Part shown: positions 59,700-64,000 of the stretch, piece after piece | Position numbering within the stretch: the stretch's first letter is position 1 | Layout: each line of letters starts with the position of its first letter | DNA from: Bondarzewia mesenterica | Taxonomy: Eukaryota; Basidiomycota; Agaricomycetes; Russulales; Bondarzewiaceae | Reading direction: 5' to 3' | NCBI GenBank assembly: GCA_004802705.1 | Contig: SGPL01000097.1 | Coordinates: 1 to 64,000, forward strand | DNA length: 64,000 nt | Made by a program: the position numbers and the translations under genes | The notes under the pieces: model-generated | What the model was told of the DNA's origin: nothing | Database searches by the model: none | What the model saw: the letters and a program-made list of their open reading frames with translations, nothing else

Positions 59700-60430
59700 T
59701 GTGGTGGTTGCGATGGTAGAGGTGGGGGACAGGGGAAGGAAAAGTTTGAAGATAATGGGCCCCTTTTGTAGGTGGCCATTGTCGACGGTCAGTGACGGTC
59801 AGTGGCGTCAAGTTGGGTATGTATCACCGGCTTGGCGGGCACGAATGCCCGATCGAGATCTGATCTTAATATGCAGATCCCAGTTATAATGAACAAACTC
59901 TCTCTTTGACTCGGACCCAAGATTCTACCGTACGTATTTTCATGTCTTCTCCTTTTTTTCTGTCTTTTCTTCTTCTGAGAATTTAGTGGATAAAAGCTGA
60001 ATATTCTAGCTTTTTCGTCGTATCTTCACGAATAATTACTTGTGCGCGGGGCTTAGCATCTACCCCGCGACAGGCACACCCGCACTTACTATTCACTTGA
60101 ATCCGGCCATGCTTGACCGCGAGGGAGTCCTCACTGGTCTCGCACCCTCTCGACCTCATGCCGCTGATAGCCCTCGATAGCCCCTCTTTTGCTCTGGCGA
60201 AATGCATTGAAATACTTCCATCGCCATCGATCCAGCATTTCACAGAGTCATGGACAGGGAATCGATCGCGGTGTGCTCCACTCCATCTCACTCCATCCGC
60301 TATCCCCTGGAACCCTGTGATTGAACAACTCGTTGCTGTATGAGCGCCAGCCGCTGACGACTCGAAACGTGTAAGACACGTGCAAGACTCAAGACGGGGG
60401 AAAGAGCAGGCGCCGGCCACGCATGCACGG

Positions 60431-60450
60431 CCGACCCTGTGCAGGGTCGG
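60431..60450. repeat. Perfect inverted repeat, 9-bp arms, 2-nt spacer
   Basis: CCGACCCTG, then TG, then its reverse complement CAGGGTCGG. It is GC-rich and could fold as a hairpin or be a two-fold protein site. No T-run follows, and no bacterial-type terminator is expected in a nuclear genome. Confidence 0.6.
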
Positions 60451-60750
60451 GCAAATGTTCAAGTTAGGCTTCAGTCTGCGACGGCGACGGAGCAAAAAAA
60501 GTGCATTCCTTATGGAGCCGTAAAGCTTGAGCTTAATTAAACCTCAGCCTGTCCGTTCGCATCGCCGCACTCAGCATTCCTTACTATCGTCATCGCCTCC
60601 TCATTGGTCTTGATTCAGGCTGTACCATGCCTCTAGGCTTAGCAGACAAGTCGTCATCGACTTTGGACCTCCTGTGTGCTACGCACATACTGCAACATTG
60701 TCAGTGTGCGTCACCAGTACCGCCGCGACCTCTTGGTATGGTCTTGAAGA

Positions 60751-60776
60751 CTCTCGAACCCGACACGGTTCGAGAG
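60751..60776. repeat. Perfect inverted repeat, 10-bp arms, 6-nt loop
   Basis: CTCTCGAACC and its complement GGTTCGAGAG flank a loop of CGACAC. GGTTCGAG resembles a tRNA T-arm string, but the rest of the cloverleaf is missing, so it is not a tRNA. Confidence 0.6.
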
Positions 60777-62202
60777 CGACTCGGGCTGTTGCAGACCGGT
60801 AAGTCGATTGAGTCGTCTATCCCCCATCTACTATGGAGATCTGAGTCTATCTCCTTGTAAGTCGATCTTCGCGAGTCAACACAATCGTACCTGACAGTCA
60901 CAATAGCCCAACCAATCGCGCTCGAAGTTTTCCCGATACTGTAAGTGCTAGCAGGTTGGCCGAGGAACCGTGCGTCAATCGGTCGGATGTCCGCCATGCT
61001 TTGATGCTTTGAAGAGCTGGGAGGGCGGGTCTACTGAACGCGACAATTCACATTGCAGATAAGATCATATTGAGGTGGGGTGTCGTATGAGAATGCAATT
61101 AAGGGGTAAGTAGTACTTTAAGTACTACGTTAGCAATCAAAAGTGGAGGGTGGGCAAAACCGAAGTATTCGAGAGCTCGACAATCGAAACAGAAGACAGC
61201 AAGCTCAAGACTGAGTACGTTCGGACTTGGCAGCGCAAACTTCACAGCTCAGTGTCGCAGTTTGCTGAGGCAAGCCCTGCCGAGCTGTGTGAAGAAAGTC
61301 TAATCCCATCTCAAATCTTCTCTTGATCATTGTCATTCACGTGCGGGGGCTGGCGAACATCAATGCTTGCAACTCAGTAAGTACATCATCCGACGAAACG
61401 AACCAGAAATCCAGAAATATTCATGAAAGTGGTGACATGGAGTACAAGACAGACGTATCAGAATTCATGAGCAACAAACTCCCGAGCCCTGCAGTACTGC
61501 CAGAATCGCAAAGGGAAAAATCTCTATCGATTTTAAGCCTCGTCGATCTCCTTGACTGTGATTATGTTTCGAATAACTGTAGTTAGCCTTGACAGCTTCA
61601 AGCTTCAGCTTCATGCTCCAAGGTGCAAAAGCCGCACCTACTACACTCGGTTTGCGATCCGAAGGATCCTATAACTCATTTCGCATTGCAGCGCGTCCGA
61701 CAATTCGAATGGAACTCATGCGCCCGGCCTAAATCCAGATCAGTGTAATGTGCGCAATCCACAAAAAGTAGTTGGTCATGGCACGAAACGATTGTCAGGG
61801 AGGCAGAACTCACCTCCAATGGCAACACCCTGATATTGGCAATACGGGTGCATCACTGACCCCCCGAACATCACTCATGGAACATATGTGTCTTGATTTG
61901 GATCATGGACAGAAATGAAATGGCCTCTCGCACTTATATCACATGTGAGGTTTCGACTAGTATCTCCTGTGTCTACCGTGTTTGCCGCCTTCGTTTCTGA
62001 TTGAAGCTGAGTGTTCGCAGGACTTAAAGAGAGCTCCAAGCGATAATCATGAAAAATACGATTACGGAACCGCTGGTGCGGCAATAACCTGTTGACAGCG
62101 TACCAAGGGCAGTCTCTACTATCAACATTAAATGAATTCGCATTGTGAGTGGCAAGATTGCGAATTGAAGGACACGGAAGAATGATTCATATGAATTGAC
62201 CT

Positions 62203-63592
62203 TCAACAACCCATTTCGACACCGTCGTAAGGACCATCATGATCCGATTCATCACTGTTGAGAAGAGAGGGTTCATCTCCAACGATGCACTCCTTCGAAG
62301 GATTATCTTGGCCTATCCATCATTTTAGCTATCATGGTCTCCATGAAGTAGGTCAGTCACGGACATACCGGGACAGGATACCCATAAATTATCATCCATA
62401 ATGTGAACTTCTCCTGCGGGATGGACGAACCCAAGGAATATTCCAGGGATAATGGGAACAGGATCTTCCTTGTTGTTAATGTGCGTCAAGTGCAGGTTCG
62501 CGTCCACGTAATTCGCAAATGCCTGATTTCCGACCTGTTTTTGTTTAATTTTCACCGGTCATTGTCAATTCCAATGAAACAAACAGTAAAACAGTACCCG
62601 CGGCATGCCATAGCCAATGGTTTTGAACATGACACTGGAGGGGAGATGGAGTGGGAGATAAACAGAATCGAGCAATGCCAGAGCAGCGCCTGTGGCAAAA
62701 TTAAGCCCGGTACGTGGAACATGAGGAGGACTCGAGGGCGGCATACCCAGAGAATGACCGACAATCGTTACGGAATTTGCGCCGTACGACGAAAGGGTTG
62801 ACTCGACAGCAGCGAGTACGTCAGCCGCTGACCTTAATCATGAGGTCAATGAATGGCTTGGTCGTGCGTTGGAGTTCTTAGTGATACTGCAAACCTTGCC
62901 TGAGCTGCGGCGAATCCATTGTGCACTTCTATGGAGGAGTCGATGCCGGGGAATAGTGTCTGAGACATACGATTACGTCTCATCAAATTTACGAAGAGAA
63001 TGAGATACGCACGGAGTCAAGAGTAGTCAATGTGAGAGACTCGTCCGTGAGGACGGGAACACTGATTCGAGGAAGAAGACGAAACGGTAAGCCAATCGTA
63101 TCGTAGAGTATCTGTTTGGTGATACTTGCATTTTGCTGGCATCAGTGCCCTGATGCGCAACGATGACTGTGCTCTCTGAAGGATCCCACCCAACATACCC
63201 TAATTCAGAGTGAGAACGATATCCAGATTCTGATAGAGCCGCAGAAAAATGAATTCGCCCACAATATTGCGTCACCGACCCATCTCCACCAGAAGTAGTA
63301 GTAACGAAGCCAGGATTGGCATCGCAATTTGCTATGGATTTCCATGCGAAGTGAGTTCAGTGATGGAAGTTAGCTCTCTATAGCAAGACAGCAGCATACC
63401 TCCGCAACTCCACGTCAGAGTTGCAGACGGAGCGCAATATGCCGTGCTCGCATAATATGTGAACGGTTTGAATGCAGATATCTGGTTCTGCGTGAGGGGG
63501 GTTATAGACTGTCGCTTGTTCAATGTGCCGTCCGCGCGGGTGGTGAGAAACCCGACGGCCGCGAGAGCTACGACGAAAGAATGAGCAGCCAT
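62203..63592 (-). CDS. Secreted class-3 lipase, copy 2
   Basis: Paralogue of copy 1 at 43,438-44,786. The start at 63,592 opens the signal peptide MAAHSFVVALAAVGFLTTRA, followed by a Lys-Arg site (TLNKRQ). An in-frame upstream ATG at 63,619 would prefix the signal, so the internal start is preferred by similarity to copy 1. Motifs: YYASTAYCAPSATLTWSCGG, YVGWDPSESTVIVAHQGTD, GHSLG (split by a phase-1 intron as in copy 1), GMPRVGNQAFANYVDANLHL, THINNKEDPVPIIPG and GEVHIMDD. Exon order matches copy 1. The C-terminus ends in an acidic tail (SDESDHDGPYD) and VEMGC. A TATA-like box lies about 85 nt upstream. Confidence 0.9.
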
Positions 63593-64000
63593 GGAATCGA
63601 GTGACCAAAGATGTCGCAAGGAAGAGACGCAGGATGAGCCTCGAATGCAGACAGGGCAAGAACGGATGCGGGTAAATATAGCTTGTGATGCAAGCGTCCG
63701 CAGCAGCTAAAAGAAGTTATTAATTTTAAGATGGCCATGTCAGTTACATCTTGATCTACGTATGCACTTACAGCGTTCTACAAAAGCACCCTATGGATAG
63801 AAGCTGACACCATGTGGTAGGCTTCATTAGCTGGCCCCGCAAATCCTTCTTGGCTCCAGCAGCGGGACAGAGCTTGGATTAAATATACATCGCCGGACTA
63901 ACACAACATAGGAAGGTACAGCTCTGGAACCTGAAGGAAGCCAAGTGGCAACAATAGGACATGAACATCTCGCAAGCCTAATAAGGTGATGTTACGGAAC
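63593..64000. other. Upstream region of lipase copy 2
   Basis: Probably holds the lipase promoter. The minus strand carries CTATATTTA at 63,673-63,681. No gene seen up to the edge. Confidence 0.5.
63673..63681 (-). promoter_or_regulatory. TATA-like box of lipase copy 2
   Basis: CTATATTTA on the minus strand, about 85 nt upstream of the start, at a similar distance as in copy 1. Confidence 0.45.

Larger units (their letters stand above)
59700..62202. other. Gene-free stretch with small hairpins
   Basis: 2.5 kb without a recognisable gene. Frames of up to about 170 codons (59,983-60,495, minus strand) have no domains. Two short perfect inverted repeats are listed separately. Confidence 0.5.

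Noticed and set aside
59983..60495. Minus-strand frame of 170 codons
   Set aside because: Cys/Arg-rich text without a domain or introns; likely antisense noise.
60751..60776. tRNA gene suggested by GGTTCGAG
   Set aside because: No acceptor, D or anticodon arms around it.
1..64000. CRISPR arrays, bacterial insertion sequences, operons
   Set aside because: The intron-rich genes show a fungal nuclear genome, and no regular short-spaced repeats or transposase genes were seen.

Overview
The window is nuclear DNA of a filamentous basidiomycete, most likely an Agaricomycete. Genes are split by many introns of about 37-100 nt with GT..AG ends, upstream regions are CT-rich, and the products match fungal families (Pmt4, Erg4, Mbp1/APSES, Yvc1, Prp4, Mvp1, Coq3, GatA/Her2). 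Scattered single Ns and apparent one-base homopolymer insertions in four otherwise sound genes indicate a draft assembly. No CRISPR array, rRNA, tRNA, bacterial-type insertion sequence or intact transposon was seen.

Layout. 1-5,750 has no convincing gene; it holds strand-asymmetric sequence, an AATCCC-type simple repeat, and a block of about four degenerate tandem copies (about 2,573-5,290) containing a long hairpin. 5,831-28,536 is a dense housekeeping block: BYE1-like PHD/TFIIS-M/SPOC protein (+), YVC1 vacuolar TRP channel (-), MBP1-type APSES/ankyrin cell-cycle factor (+, MluI boxes in its promoter), PRP4 splicing factor (-), PMT4 O-mannosyltransferase (+), MVP1 sorting nexin (+) and ERG4 sterol reductase (-). 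29,010-31,833 holds PET117 and a secreted protein built of near-identical exon-encoded repeats separated by Lys-Arg sites. 32,170-42,569 holds RPC25 (-), RIM2 (+), HER2/GatA (-), MAK11 (+) and a GPATCH1-like splicing protein (-). 43,438-63,592 is sparser: two paralogous secreted class-3 lipases 18 kb apart, a decayed coiled-coil/membrane gene, a SnoaL-like protein, a tail-anchored coiled-coil orphan, COQ3, a zinc-finger protein, an F-box protein and a small secreted orphan.

Functional links are modest. HER2, PET117, RIM2 and COQ3 serve mitochondria; PRP4 and the GPATCH1-like protein serve splicing; BYE1 and RPC25 serve transcription; PMT4, MVP1, ERG4 and YVC1 serve the secretory and endomembrane system. 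Several pairs are divergent across short promoters (YVC1/MBP1, PRP4/PMT4, RPC25/RIM2, HER2/MAK11).

The strongest candidate for something undescribed is the repeat precursor at 30,465-31,833: a signal peptide, then repeat units of up to 75 residues, each rich in a glycine-zipper-like helix and bounded by Lys-Arg, with every intron in phase 2 and two exons of exactly 225 nt. Also notable are runs of micro-exons (9-12 nt) in YVC1 and a decayed gene at 46.2-47.4 kb whose in-frame stops are all compatible with C-to-T transitions.
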